A stretch of DNA of 64,000 nt from Flavobacteriales bacterium (GTDB lineage: Bacteria > Bacteroidota > Bacteroidia > Flavobacteriales_D > Sanyastnellaceae), in NCBI GenBank assembly GCA_022447625.1, contig JAKVAX010000003.1, positions 186,001-250,000 of the forward strand, given 5' to 3'. Shown piece by piece: positions 53,651-62,412 of the stretch (position 1 is its first letter; each line of letters starts with the position of its first letter). The notes beneath the pieces were generated by a model, which was given only the letters and a program-made list of their open reading frames with translations, did not search any database and was not told where the DNA came from. The translations under genes were made by a program, and so were the position numbers.

Positions 53651-53681
53651 TTGTGCCCGCAGAGATATTGTTGTACTTTCA
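53651..53681 (+). promoter_or_regulatory. Promoter of the peptidylarginine deiminase gene
   Basis: TTG (53651-53653) as -33 and TACTTTCA (53674-53681) as -7, 20 bases apart. The ATG at 53708 is then 26 bases downstream, which argues against the longer frame from 53651. Confidence 0.55.
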
Positions 53682-53707
53682 GGTCCGTTTTGAAACCAAT
53701 GCTGATC

Positions 53708-55507
53708 ATGAAAAAGACACTACTATCTCTGACGGGCATTTTTATGCTTTTTAGTCTGGTAGCCCAGGAAAACAATGAGAACGTTATTCCTCATCACCTT
53801 ACTTGGGAAGAAATCATTGCTGCTAGACAGTATGACTTTTCTCAAACCGTAGCTCGCGGGATTGAAACTCCTCCTGAGTTCGAAAACTTGAGAACCCCTG
53901 CTGAATGGGAAGAGCAACAAGCACTTGTCATCGGGTGGGAAGGATACCCTCAAATCCTCAAGCAAATCACCGCAGCAGCTCGCCTCGAATGTGAAGTCAT
54001 CATCCTTACAGAAGATGAAGATCAGACGATTGATTTCCTCTACGGAAATAGCGCTGGTGGTCCTTTTGAAGACCTGACTAACGTTACAGTAATTGAGACT
54101 GATCTCAACACCATTTGGATGCGTGACTATGCGGCGACAACCGTATACGGCAACGAAGTAGATCAAGCATTCCTGGTAGACTGGATCTACAACCGTCCAC
54201 GTCCTGATGATGATGCTTCACCTGCAGAAGTAGCTGAACACCTCGACCTTCCTTTGTACTGCACTACAAGTGCTCCATACGATTTGATGGGTACTGGTGG
54301 TAACTGGATGACTGATGGATTCGGACTTGGTTTCTCTTCAGAGCTCATCATGGATGAGAACGAAGGTGGAAACACATGGTGGGGAACACAATACCCAGAT
54401 CAAACAGAAGACGAAATTGACGAAATCTTCAACCTCTTTATGGGAATCAATGAGTACGTAAAGATGGATAACCTTCCTTACGATGGAATCCACCATATCG
54501 ATATGCACTTGAAGATGTTGGATGAAGAGACACTACTTTGGGCTGAGTACCCGGAAGGTGTCGCTGATGGTCCTCAGATCGAGGCGAACATCGAATACGT
54601 GTTGAGCAACTACACTACAAAGTGGGGAACGCCATTCAAGGTGATTCGAGTTCCTTCTCCGCCTCAGTTCGGAAACAATGATTACCCTGATGATGGAGGA
54701 TGGTACTTGACCTACACAAACTCTGTGTTTGTCAATAAGACGGTACTTCTTCCTACGTACTACACTGAGTATGATACAACGGCAATTCGTATCTACGAAG
54801 AGGCCCTACCTGGCTACAACATCGTTGGCATTGATTGCGATACATCACCTAACAATATCATCGCGCTTTCAGGAGCGATTCACTGTATTACGCACGAAGT
54901 TGGAGCAGACGATCCCTTGCTGATCAGTCACCAAGCACTGCCCGATACAGAAGATGATCAGAACCCTTACCCAGTGGTAGCCTACATGGCTCACCGCGAT
55001 GGGGTAGTAAACGGAACTCTTTATTACAAGACATCGCTTGATGGTGATTACCAAAGTGTAAGCATGTCAGATATCGGAGATGGTAACTGGCAAGGAGACA
55101 TTCCCGCTCAGCCATTTGGAACAACTGTTTACTACTACGTACAAGGAGAAGCTGCCGATGGGAAAGTTCAGGTTCGTCCGATGCCAGCACCAGAGGGATA
55201 CTGGGAGTTTGATGTCGTGAACGAGATCGTATTTATTGAAGAGAATGAGATTGGCGCTTTCGCTCCTGCATTCCCAAACCCTGCCAATGCGATTACATGT
55301 GTGCCGTTGACATTGAATCAAGAGATGGATGGAATCCTTAAAATCTCAGATGTTACTGGTCGTACTATTGAAGTGATTCACCGAGGCTCTTTCCCTAGCG
55401 GAGAAACGAAATACTTCTTCAATGCCAGTGAAATGGCACAAGGAGCGTACTTGATTGAATTCGTTGCTGGAGCCGAGCGCTTCACACAACGCATCATGGT
55501 GAAGTAA
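53708..55507 (+). CDS. Peptidylarginine deiminase-family protein with T9SS sorting domain
   Basis: A protein of 599 residues from the ATG at 53708. The signal peptide is MKKTLLSLTGIFMLFSLVA, followed by QENNEN. The guanidino-deiminase domain belongs to the Porphyromonas-type peptidylarginine deiminase/agmatine deiminase family: WMRDYAATTVYG (substrate Asp), VDWIYNRPRPDDD, GTGGNWMTDG, HHIDMHLKML (catalytic His and Asp) and GAIHCITHEVG (nucleophile Cys). A beta-sandwich domain comes next, then a T9SS sorting domain (AFPNPANAITCVPL to RFTQRIMVK). The protein is probably exported and converts arginine residues or peptides to citrulline at the surface. Whether the substrate is peptide arginine or agmatine needs assay; the NRPRPDDD segment favours the PPAD side. 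A strong terminator follows. Confidence 0.9.
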   Translation: MKKTLLSLTGIFMLFSLVAQENNENVIPHHLTWEEIIAARQYDFSQTVARGIETPPEFENLRTPAEWEEQQALVIGWEGYPQILKQITAAARLECEVIILTEDEDQTIDFLYGNSAGGPFEDLTNVTVIETDLNTIWMRDYAATTVYGNEVDQAFLVDWIYNRPRPDDDASPAEVAEHLDLPLYCTTSAPYDLMGTGGNWMTDGFGLGFSSELIMDENEGGNTWWGTQYPDQTEDEIDEIFNLFMGINEYVKMDNLPYDGIHHIDMHLKMLDEETLLWAEYPEGVADGPQIEANIEYVLSNYTTKWGTPFKVIRVPSPPQFGNNDYPDDGGWYLTYTNSVFVNKTVLLPTYYTEYDTTAIRIYEEALPGYNIVGIDCDTSPNNIIALSGAIHCITHEVGADDPLLISHQALPDTEDDQNPYPVVAYMAHRDGVVNGTLYYKTSLDGDYQSVSMSDIGDGNWQGDIPAQPFGTTVYYYVQGEAADGKVQVRPMPAPEGYWEFDVVNEIVFIEENEIGAFAPAFPNPANAITCVPLTLNQEMDGILKISDVTGRTIEVIHRGSFPSGETKYFFNASEMAQGAYLIEFVAGAERFTQRIMVK

Positions 55508-55529
55508 GCACGTTTTAAGACATAAAAAG

Positions 55530-55560
55530 AATCCCGATCCGGCAACAGATCGGGATTTTT
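55530..55560 (+). terminator. Rho-independent terminator after the deiminase gene
   Basis: Stem AATCCCGATC / GATCGGGATT with loop CGGCAACA, followed by T's. Confidence 0.92.
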
Positions 55561-55601
55561 ATTGGGGTAAACTTCAGATCGTGTGGGTTCTGTCGAATGG
55601 A

Positions 55602-56024
55602 TTATTCTCCGCCGTAGTAGTCAGCGTAGTTATTCTCCGTTTCGTAGAGTCTGAGTTTATGAAGAGTACATCCCGTTTCACTGATCGGACCTTCTAGCTG
55701 TTCCCAGATGGCGATGATGATGTTCTCTGTCGAAGACATCTTGCCTGCCATGAAAGGAACATCAAGGTTGATGTTCTTGTGATCGAGGGGCTCTATCACT
55801 TTGTCATTGACAATATCTTTCAAATCTTTTAGGTCCATGCAGTACCCAGTATCTGCGCTTGGAGTTCCTTTGACAGTCACGTGGAGTTCGTAGTTGTGTC
55901 CGTGCCAATTTGGGTTGGCACATTTGCCGAACACTTCTAGGTTCTTCTCCTTTGACCAACTGTCGTTCCACAGCTTGTGAGCTGCGTTAAATCGTTCTCG
56001 ACGTGTGACGTATACTACGCTCAT
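55602..56024 (-). CDS. queD: 6-carboxytetrahydropterin synthase / 6-pyruvoyl-tetrahydropterin synthase (QueD family)
   Basis: Turns dihydroneopterin triphosphate into 6-carboxytetrahydropterin on the queuosine route, or 6-pyruvoyl-tetrahydropterin in relatives. It has 140 residues from the ATG at 56024. The zinc-binding histidines are in FNAAHKLW and HGHNYELHV, and the catalytic cysteine is in GKCANPNWHG. The frame upstream to 56081 has only a basic tail without family similarity. The function is assigned by family; queuosine partners are not in the window. Confidence 0.88.
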   Translation of the reverse strand: MSVVYVTRRERFNAAHKLWNDSWSKEKNLEVFGKCANPNWHGHNYELHVTVKGTPSADTGYCMDLKDLKDIVNDKVIEPLDHKNINLDVPFMAGKMSSTENIIIAIWEQLEGPISETGCTLHKLRLYETENNYADYYGGE

Positions 56025-56065
56025 GTGTTTCTTTTTTCGTTCCCTGTATCCTCGGGCTTTTACAA

Positions 56066-56095
56066 TACCTTTGCCGAGCATTTTGTTCGAACAAA
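56066..56095 (+). promoter_or_regulatory. hldD promoter and palindrome
   Basis: TACCTTTG (56066-56073) is a good -7 element; no clear -33. Just downstream, at the expected transcript start, lies the perfect 14-base palindrome TTTGTTCGAACAAA (56082-56095), a possible operator. Confidence 0.5.
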
Positions 56096-56105
56096 GTAAA
56101 AAAGC

Positions 56106-57071
56106 ATGATCATTATCACGGGAGCGGCAGGCTTTATTGCAAGTTGCCTAGTCGCAAAGTTAAACGAGGAAGGTTATAACGATCTCGTCTTAGTAGATGA
56201 TTTCTCACATGAGTCAAAAAAGGCCAACTTCGAAGGGAAGAAGTACAATATTTTGATTGATCGTGAGCTATTCCCAGCGTGGCTGGAAGAGAACGAGAAT
56301 CAAGTACAGTTCATCTTCCACCTTGGAGCTCGCACCGATACCACCGAGTTTGACAAATCGATTTTTGATCATCTCAACTTGAACTACACCAAGAAGATCT
56401 GGAACCTCTGCGTAGAGTATGGCATTCCATTAGTTTACGCGTCGTCTGCTGCAACATATGGTGGTGGAGAACATGGTTACGATGACAATCATGAAGTCGT
56501 GAATAAGCTCGTTCCGCTCAATCCATATGGTGATTCTAAGAATGAATTCGATAAGTGGGCATTAGCACAAGAGAAGCAGCCTTATTTCTGGGCTGGTTTG
56601 AAATTCTTCAATGTATACGGACCCAATGAGTACCACAAGGGCAGAATGGCCAGCGTGGTCTTTCATGCCTACAATCAAATCACGAAGACCAATGCGATGA
56701 AGCTCTTTCGCAGTCATCGAGAAGACTACGAGAATGGACATCAGCAACGCGATTTCGTGTATGTGAAAGATGTAGCCAAGGTTTGCTACTTTCTCATGCA
56801 TCACCGCAAAGACAGCGGACTCTACAACCTAGGTTCAGGGAAGGCTCGTACTTTCTTAGATCTAGCAAAAGGGGTTTTCGCTGCGCTAGACAAGCCTGAA
56901 GACATTGGCTTCATCGACACCCCAGCTGACATTCGCGATAAGTACCAGTACTTCACAGAAGCGAATATGTCGAAGCTTCACTCAATCGGTTACCCACATG
57001 AATTCACTAGTCTCGAGGATGGGATTGAGGATTATGTGAAGGGGTATTTGGTGGAGACGCGTTACCTCTAG
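56106..57071 (+). CDS. hldD: ADP-L-glycero-D-manno-heptose 6-epimerase
   Basis: Epimerises ADP-heptose for the lipopolysaccharide inner core. It is a short-chain dehydrogenase-type protein of 321 residues with NAD(P)-binding GAAGFIAS at the N-terminus. The substrate and catalytic region reads LGARTDTTEFD, YASSAATYGGG and YGDSKNEFDKWA (Tyr and Lys of YxxxK); GLKFFNVYGPNEYHKGRMASVVFH is typical of HldD/RfaD. The start follows the palindrome at 56082-56095. It is divergent from queD. Confidence 0.94.
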   Translation: MIIITGAAGFIASCLVAKLNEEGYNDLVLVDDFSHESKKANFEGKKYNILIDRELFPAWLEENENQVQFIFHLGARTDTTEFDKSIFDHLNLNYTKKIWNLCVEYGIPLVYASSAATYGGGEHGYDDNHEVVNKLVPLNPYGDSKNEFDKWALAQEKQPYFWAGLKFFNVYGPNEYHKGRMASVVFHAYNQITKTNAMKLFRSHREDYENGHQQRDFVYVKDVAKVCYFLMHHRKDSGLYNLGSGKARTFLDLAKGVFAALDKPEDIGFIDTPADIRDKYQYFTEANMSKLHSIGYPHEFTSLEDGIEDYVKGYLVETRYL

Positions 57072-57140
57072 GGCTCTAGAGCTAACGGGTAAAAAGGCTA
57101 AATGGCTAAATGTTTTGGGTGACCTGTATTTGAGGACACT

Positions 57141-57797
57141 CTATTTCTTACTTCTCTTTTGCTTCTCTTTCTTTTTCTGCTTCTCATTCTTCCTCTCACT
57201 CTCCTTCTTCCTCTTAAGCCTTTTGGTAAAGATGGGTTGAAGAATGAACACCAATGCGAATCCGGAGCGTGACCAGAAGGGGAGCGCCATGGAGAGCAAT
57301 CCGGTGAACACGAAGACTGCGAGGGCTACGTATGCTCTAGTCATTTCATATTTGAAGGTGAGTTCTTCCATTGTTGATTGTGACGTCACCTTCTTGACGA
57401 TGAGCAGATGGAGAAGTCCGATCATGGCGAGGTTGGTACAGTAGAGCATGAATGGACCTGCCGTTGCAAACCCCGTGACATAGAATGCGGTAGAGAAGGG
57501 AAGAAGGACAACGAAAAAGAGCAAAAGGATATGGCGCTACAACAGCGGGTGATCAATCTCTTCAACGTATTTACTTATTCTCAAGTGAGCCACCCAGTAT
57601 AGCGCAATCACAAAGAAGCTGACGATAAAGCCGATGAGTTCAAGTTGAATGCTGGCAATGATATCCCAGAAGGAAGTCTGGTGAAAGGCTTCAGCAGAAG
57701 GAATATTCACCTCAAGAATGAGGAGCGTTAGGGCAATCGAGAAGACAGCGTCAGTGAAGTTCAGAACTCTCCGATGGTCGTGAGTAGTATGTGGCAT
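57141..57797 (-). pseudogene. TMEM175-family (DUF1211) potassium-channel gene interrupted by an in-frame TAG
   Basis: The N-terminal half (57540-57797) has the bacterial TMEM175 channel signature RVLNFTDAVFSIALTLLILE and a second-helix region LELIGFIVSFFVIALYWVAH, ending EIDHPLL. The C-terminal half (57141-57536) continues in the same frame as RHILLLFFVVLLPFSTAFYV, exactly as in intact relatives. A single TAG codon at 57537-57539 separates them, where relatives usually have Trp, so one TGG-to-TAG change would explain it. The tail is strongly basic (TKRLKRKKESERKNEK), probably encoded by a purine-rich repeat. It is either a pseudogene, a suppressed stop or a sequence error. Family channels conduct potassium, and the first-helix FTD fits. 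Confidence 0.8.
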
Positions 57798-57870
57798 TGG
57801 AGAGCGATTCTAAGGTGTATTTTAGGAAAACCACATCACCCAGCTCAATTGTTCTACTCTGGGGAAATTC

Positions 57871-58125
57871 TCACTCTATTTCAATGTCTCCATCCAGAGC
57901 ATCGATGGGTTTCTGTCGAACCTTTCCCACCCTACTGATCATGTAAATGATGTAAATAAAAGAGAATAGAAAAGGCAACATCCCAACGAGAACGGGTGAA
58001 GAGAAATCTGGTCCGTTAGTGCGCAAGGATTGGAGTCCACCTGTTTTTTGGACCCAAGTGAGCACAAAAAGGCCGAGTACAATAACATTAGAAAGTAAGA
58101 GGAAACGAAGAAGCTGTTTTGACAT
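57871..58125 (-). CDS. Small hypothetical membrane protein
   Basis: An 84-residue protein with two TM helices (about 7-25 and 43-64) and a short charged C-terminus (DALDGDIEIE). No family is recognised. Its start overlaps the stop of the MerR-type gene upstream (TAATG), suggesting co-translation. Confidence 0.6.
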   Translation of the reverse strand: MSKQLLRFLLLSNVIVLGLFVLTWVQKTGGLQSLRTNGPDFSSPVLVGMLPFLFSFIYIIYMISRVGKVRQKPIDALDGDIEIE

Positions 58126-58460
58126 TAAAGCTGCTCCTTCAATTCGATCAAGAAGGCACGGATTTGCTGGAGACGTCCTGCTACTTCAGCATCGCGATCC
58201 GCTTCTTTTGGTTTTGCCTTGAGATGCTTTCGGGCGCCTTCTAAGGTGAAGCCACGCTCCTTAACCAAATGATGGATGGTGCGAATAGTCTCCAGGTCTT
58301 TACGCGTGAAGAGGCGATTGCCTTTCTTGTTTTTTTTGGGTTTGATAGCGTCGAACTCTCGTTCCCAAAATCGAATCAAGGAGGCGTTGACATCAAACAT
58401 TCCAGCTACTTCTGAAATGGTGAAATACTGCTTCTCTATTTCTTTTTCCCGATACGGCAT
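58125..58460 (-). CDS. MerR-family transcriptional regulator
   Basis: A protein of 111 residues from the ATG at 58460. The MerR helix-turn-helix is QYFTISEVAGMFDVNASLIRFWEREFD, followed by the wing (GNRLFTRKDLETIR) and a short coiled-coil dimer helix (AEVAGRLQQIRAFLIELKEQL). No effector domain follows, as in the small MerR proteins that are widespread in Bacteroidetes. An alternative start at 58475 would add five residues. It lies between the M23 peptidase (24 bases upstream) and the small membrane protein. Confidence 0.9.
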   Translation of the reverse strand: MPYREKEIEKQYFTISEVAGMFDVNASLIRFWEREFDAIKPKKNKKGNRLFTRKDLETIRTIHHLVKERGFTLEGARKHLKAKPKEADRDAEVAGRLQQIRAFLIELKEQL

Positions 58461-58483
58461 TAACCTAAGATACAAAGGATAGA

Positions 58484-59455
58484 TCAGTCGAACGACTGAT
58501 TACCTGTAGAAGAACGTTCCAATAACTGCTCGAATTGTTCTGGAGACAAGTCATTGAAGTAGAAATACGCAGGGTTAACCTTCGTTCCATCTTTAATGAC
58601 TTCGTAGTGCAAGTGAGGCCCTACTGAGGTACCTGTGTTTCCGATCAAACCAATAACTTCACCACGCTTTACTTTTTGACCTTTCTTCACATTGATTTTA
58701 CTCATGTGAGCGTAGAGCGTTTCGTAACCGAATCCGTGCTTGATGACTACGTTCTTTCCGTAACCATTGCGCTTACTTTGAACACGCACTACGACTCCAT
58801 CCCCTGTAGCGAAGATGTCAGTTCCTGTAGGCGCGGTAAAATCCATTCCGGTGTGAAGCTTCCGCACTTTGTAGATCGGGTGAATACGGTATCCGTAACC
58901 ACTCGCTACGCGTGTGAGGTCTTCGTTTCTTACCGGCTGGATAGCAGGAATCGAGGCCAGCATCTCTTCCTTATTCCGCGCTAGCGTAAATAGCTCATCA
59001 AACGACTTGCTTTGAGCCACCAACTTGCGCTGGATCTTAGAAAGTCGTTCACGTGTTTGAATGATGGTTTGAGAATGATCGAAACCACGCAAATCACGCA
59101 TACGGTCAGTACCACCCACACCTGGTTGTCTTAAATGCTCAGGATAAGGCTCGGTTCCAAAAATGTTTCGGTAGATGTTGTCATCGCGTTCAGCGATTTC
59201 ACTCAATACATGATCAACCTTTTCCAACTCACTTCCCATAATCGCCAGCTGACCTTCGAGGTATTCAACCTCACGTTCCAATGCGCGTTGTTTCGGACTT
59301 TCGAAGTATGAATTGAAGATGTAAATCGATGCAAAAGCCACCACACCAGCAAAGCCAACCCACTTCACACCTAGGATGAGGTAGTCACTCCAAGTGTAGG
59401 GTACTTTTTCGTACTGTAACTGTTCGGGATTGTATCGATATCTATAGCGAGCCAT
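58484..59455 (-). CDS. M23-family peptidoglycan metallopeptidase
   Basis: A protein of 323 residues. One TM helix (about 30-50) is followed by a coiled coil (about 55-95, ALEREVEYLEGQL) and a C-terminal M23 (LytM-type) domain. The zinc ligands are in HTGMDFTAP (His, Asp) and in HLHYEV (His). The intervening segment is GYGKNVVIKHGFGYETLYAHMSK. Such envelope-anchored endopeptidases cut peptidoglycan cross-links during growth. The layout fits Bacteroidetes MepM/NlpD-like proteins. It starts divergent from alaS, with back-to-back promoter elements. One copy of the 13-mer lies inside. Confidence 0.93.
   Translation of the reverse strand: MARYRYRYNPEQLQYEKVPYTWSDYLILGVKWVGFAGVVAFASIYIFNSYFESPKQRALEREVEYLEGQLAIMGSELEKVDHVLSEIAERDDNIYRNIFGTEPYPEHLRQPGVGGTDRMRDLRGFDHSQTIIQTRERLSKIQRKLVAQSKSFDELFTLARNKEEMLASIPAIQPVRNEDLTRVASGYGYRIHPIYKVRKLHTGMDFTAPTGTDIFATGDGVVVRVQSKRNGYGKNVVIKHGFGYETLYAHMSKINVKKGQKVKRGEVIGLIGNTGTSVGPHLHYEVIKDGTKVNPAYFYFNDLSPEQFEQLLERSSTGNQSFD
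58974..58986 (+). repeat. Dispersed 13-mer TTCCGCGCTAGCG, copy in the M23 peptidase gene
   Basis: Exact copy, antisense to the gene and in another frame: the complement reads Thr-Leu-Ala-Arg-Asn. Confidence 0.8.
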
Positions 59456-59486
59456 GGATAGAGAGAGGGTCTCAAATAAAGTCGGA

Positions 59487-59514
59487 CGAAAGTAACAGAA
59501 TTAATCTACTTTTG
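59487..59514. promoter_or_regulatory. Divergent -7 elements of the M23 and alaS genes
   Basis: On the minus strand TACTTTCG (59494 to 59487) precedes the M23 start by 31 bases. On the plus strand TACTTTTG (59507-59514) precedes alaS by 69 bases. The -33 elements are weak. Confidence 0.5.
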
Positions 59515-59583
59515 CAATCTGGAATACCCCGTGTGACGTGGGTTTAACAAGCCTTTAGAGAATTCGTTCAAAGCCTTACATAG

Positions 59584-62189
59584 ATGGAATCAGCTAAGAT
59601 CCGCAAAGTATTTTTTGACTTCTTCGCTTCGAAAGGACATGAAATCGTGGCTTCTGCACCGATGGTGGTGAAAGATGACCCTACGCTTATGTTCACGAAT
59701 GCGGGGATGAATCAGTTCAAAGATTTGTTTCTAGGAAATAGTGTAGTGAAGGATCCTCGTGTGGCCAATTCGCAGAAATGTTTGCGTGTATCTGGTAAGC
59801 ACAATGACTTGGAAGAAGTAGGGGTAGATACCTATCACCACACCATGTTCGAAATGCTTGGGAACTGGTCTTTCGGTGACTACTTCAAGAAAGAAGCCAT
59901 CGAATGGGCTTGGGAACTACTGACAGAACACTACAAACTTGAAAAGGATCGTCTCTACATCACGTACTTCGAAGGTGATAAAGAAGACGGATTACCTGCG
60001 GATGAAGAAGCAGTTTCGTACTGGAAGCCATTGATTGATGAGGATCGAATCATTGCTTGTGACAAGAAAGATAACTTCTGGGAAATGGGCGAAACAGGGC
60101 CTTGTGGGCCATGTTCAGAGATCCATATCGACATTCGCAGTGACGCTGATCGTGCAGTTACTCCTGGAAAAGAGCTGGTGAATCAAGACCACCCTCAAGT
60201 GATTGAAATTTGGAATCTAGTATTCATGGAGTTCAACCGAATGGCTGATCGTTCTTTGATGCCACTTCCGAATAAGCATATCGATACAGGAATGGGGCTC
60301 GAGCGTCTGGCAATGGCTTTGCAAGACAAGACCTCGAACTACGACACTGATGTATTCCAATACTACATCAACGAAATTGAAAAGAAGTCTAGTAAGAAGT
60401 ACCAGCAATCAGATAGCAAGCAAGACGTAGCTATGCGTGTGATCTCAGATCACTTACGCGCCGTATCATTCTCTATTGCAGATGGACAGCTTCCATCGAA
60501 TTCAGGAGCAGGATATGTGATCCGTCGAATCTTGCGGCGTGCGATTCGCTATGCATTTAGCTTCCTAGATATTAAGGAGGCGTTCATTTATGAATTGAGT
60601 GCGAAGCTAGTTGAGCACATGGGTGAATTCTTCCCTGAATTGGAGAAGAACAAAGACCTCATTGCGAAAGTGATCAAGGAAGAAGAAGAAGGATTCCTCC
60701 GCACCTTGGATAAAGGAATTCAGCGTCTGGAAGAGCTTTTCGCGAACTCTGGAGATACGTTGGATGGAAAGTCAGCTTTCGAATTGTACGATACTTACGG
60801 TTTCCCAATCGACTTGACGGCTTTGATCGCCTCAGAGCGTGGTGTTTCTATTGATGAGCAGCCTTTGATACTGAGCTTCAGAAGCAAAAGGAACGCTCAC
60901 GTGCCGCTGGAAAGGTAGAAACCGATGACTGGGTTATCCTTCACGAAGATGAGCGCGAAGAGTTCATCGGATATGATCGAACTCACAGTCATGCGAAGAT
61001 TACACGCTACCGTCGTATAAAGCAAAAAGGAAAAGACCGTTACCAATTGGCGTTCAACATCACTCCATTCTATGCAGAGAGTGGTGGACAGGTAGGAGAT
61101 ACCGGTAAGATCGTCGCTGGGGGTGAGGAAGTATACATTATTGACACCAAGAAGGAGAACAACCTAATCGTTCACTTCACAGAGAAATTGCCGTCAAACC
61201 CGAAGGTGGAGTTCGAAGCATTTGTCAATGTGAAACGTCGCAAGAGCACGGCTCGAAATCACTCAGCAACGCACTTATTGCACGAGGCCTTGAGAGAAGT
61301 ACTCGGAACGCACGTGGAACAGAAAGGATCATTGGTTCACCCTGATCATCTTCGTTTTGACTTCTCACACTTCGCCAAAGTAACGGATGAAGAAGTGGAA
61401 CGCGTAGAAGCCATCGTTAACCAGCGTATTCTCGAGAACATCGAGCTTGATGAACGTCGCAACGTACCTATTGACGAAGCGAAAGACCTAGGGGCTATGA
61501 TGCTCTTCGGTGAGAAGTACGGAGACTTGGTTCGTGTAATCAAGTTTGGTTCTTCTGTGGAGCTTTGTGGAGGAATTCACGTTCCAGCAACAGGTTCAAT
61601 TGGCTACTTCAAGATTCACCACGAGACCGCAGTAGCGGCGGGTGTTCGTCGTATCGAAGCCTACACCGGACAGAAGGCATCTGATTACCTGAATAAACAA
61701 CTCAGCACATTAGCTGAATTGAAAGAGGTGTTGAAGAATCCAAAAGATATGGTGAAAGCTGTGAACGATTTGGTTTCTAAGAACAACGAACTCAGTAAGA
61801 AGCTCGAGCAGCACGAAAAGCAGAAAGCAGGTGGTGTCAAGAAAGAGCTTGCAGGTAGAATCACCGAAAACCAAGGAATCAACTTCTTGGCTGAAAAGGT
61901 AGACCTTGCGGCTGGAGAGATCAAAGACATCGCCTTCCAACTTCGTGCAGAGTACGAGCGACTCTTCGCCGTTCTCGGTTCAGATGTTGACGGTAAGACA
62001 ACGCTTACAGTCTTCATTTCTGATGACTTGGTGAAAGACAAGGGGATGAACGCAGGCCAGATTATTCGTGAACTCGCTAAAGAGATTCAAGGTGGTGGCG
62101 GTGGTCAACCATTCTTCGCAACCGCAGGAGGGAAGAACCCTGATGGAATTGGGGAAGCGTTGAAGAAGGCTGAGAATTTCCTACGGTAG
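59584..62189 (+). pseudogene. alaS: Alanyl-tRNA synthetase gene with a one-base frameshift
   Basis: Charges tRNA(Ala) with alanine. The N-terminal part reads normally to about residue 424 ([52 protein letters not shown]). It then loses the frame at GATGAGCAGCC (60853-60863). The +1-shifted reading continues with the expected [19 protein letters not shown] and the zinc/editing region (AFNITPFYAESGGQVGDTG, HSATHLLHEALR), ending in the C-Ala domain (GGGGGQPFFATAGG). Restoring one base gives 868 residues, the normal AlaRS length. As the gene is essential, a missing G (GAGGCAGCC expected) is most easily a sequence error; otherwise another alaS copy must exist. No slippery heptamer is seen. Confidence 0.9.
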
Positions 62190-62201
62190 GGATGCATATG
62201 C

Positions 62202-62275
62202 TTTAGAGGAAGAATTAAAATGAGAGGTTAGGGACGCACATGTGCGCCCAATGGAAGAATAAAATAAGAATGAGA
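62202..62275 (+). repeat. Intergenic copy of the GGGACGCACATGTGCGCCC repeat
   Basis: A purine tract, GGTTAGG, then a dyad centred on CGCACATGTGCG, followed by CAATGGAAGAATA. It lies directly after alaS. The rest of 62190-62412 holds only the two terminators below. Confidence 0.85.
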
Positions 62276-62296
62276 GGGTGCTTAGGCACCCTTTTT
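62275..62296 (+). terminator. Rho-independent terminator after alaS
   Basis: Stem AGGGTGC / GCACCCT with loop TTAG, followed by T's. It starts at the end of the palindromic repeat. Confidence 0.88.
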
Positions 62297-62346
62297 CTTT
62301 TGCTGTATTCCAGCTTTTGCGAGCATCATACCAAAAGTTATGGCAC

Positions 62347-62375
62347 AAAAAAAGCGGCCACAAAGTGGCCGCTTT
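62347..62375 (-). terminator. Rho-independent terminator of the minus-strand gene at 62413
   Basis: On the minus strand an eleven-base stem AAAGCGGCCAC / GTGGCCGCTTT with loop TTT is followed by a T-run (A's at 62347-62353). Confidence 0.92.
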
Positions 62376-62412
62376 ACACCAATACGTAGAGCTAGTTTTA
62401 GGACGCTGAGCG

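Noticed and set aside
60853-60863. Programmed +1/-1 frameshift in alaS
   Set aside because: No slippery heptamer, stop-codon context or downstream pairing structure is evident. A one-base deletion or error is simpler.
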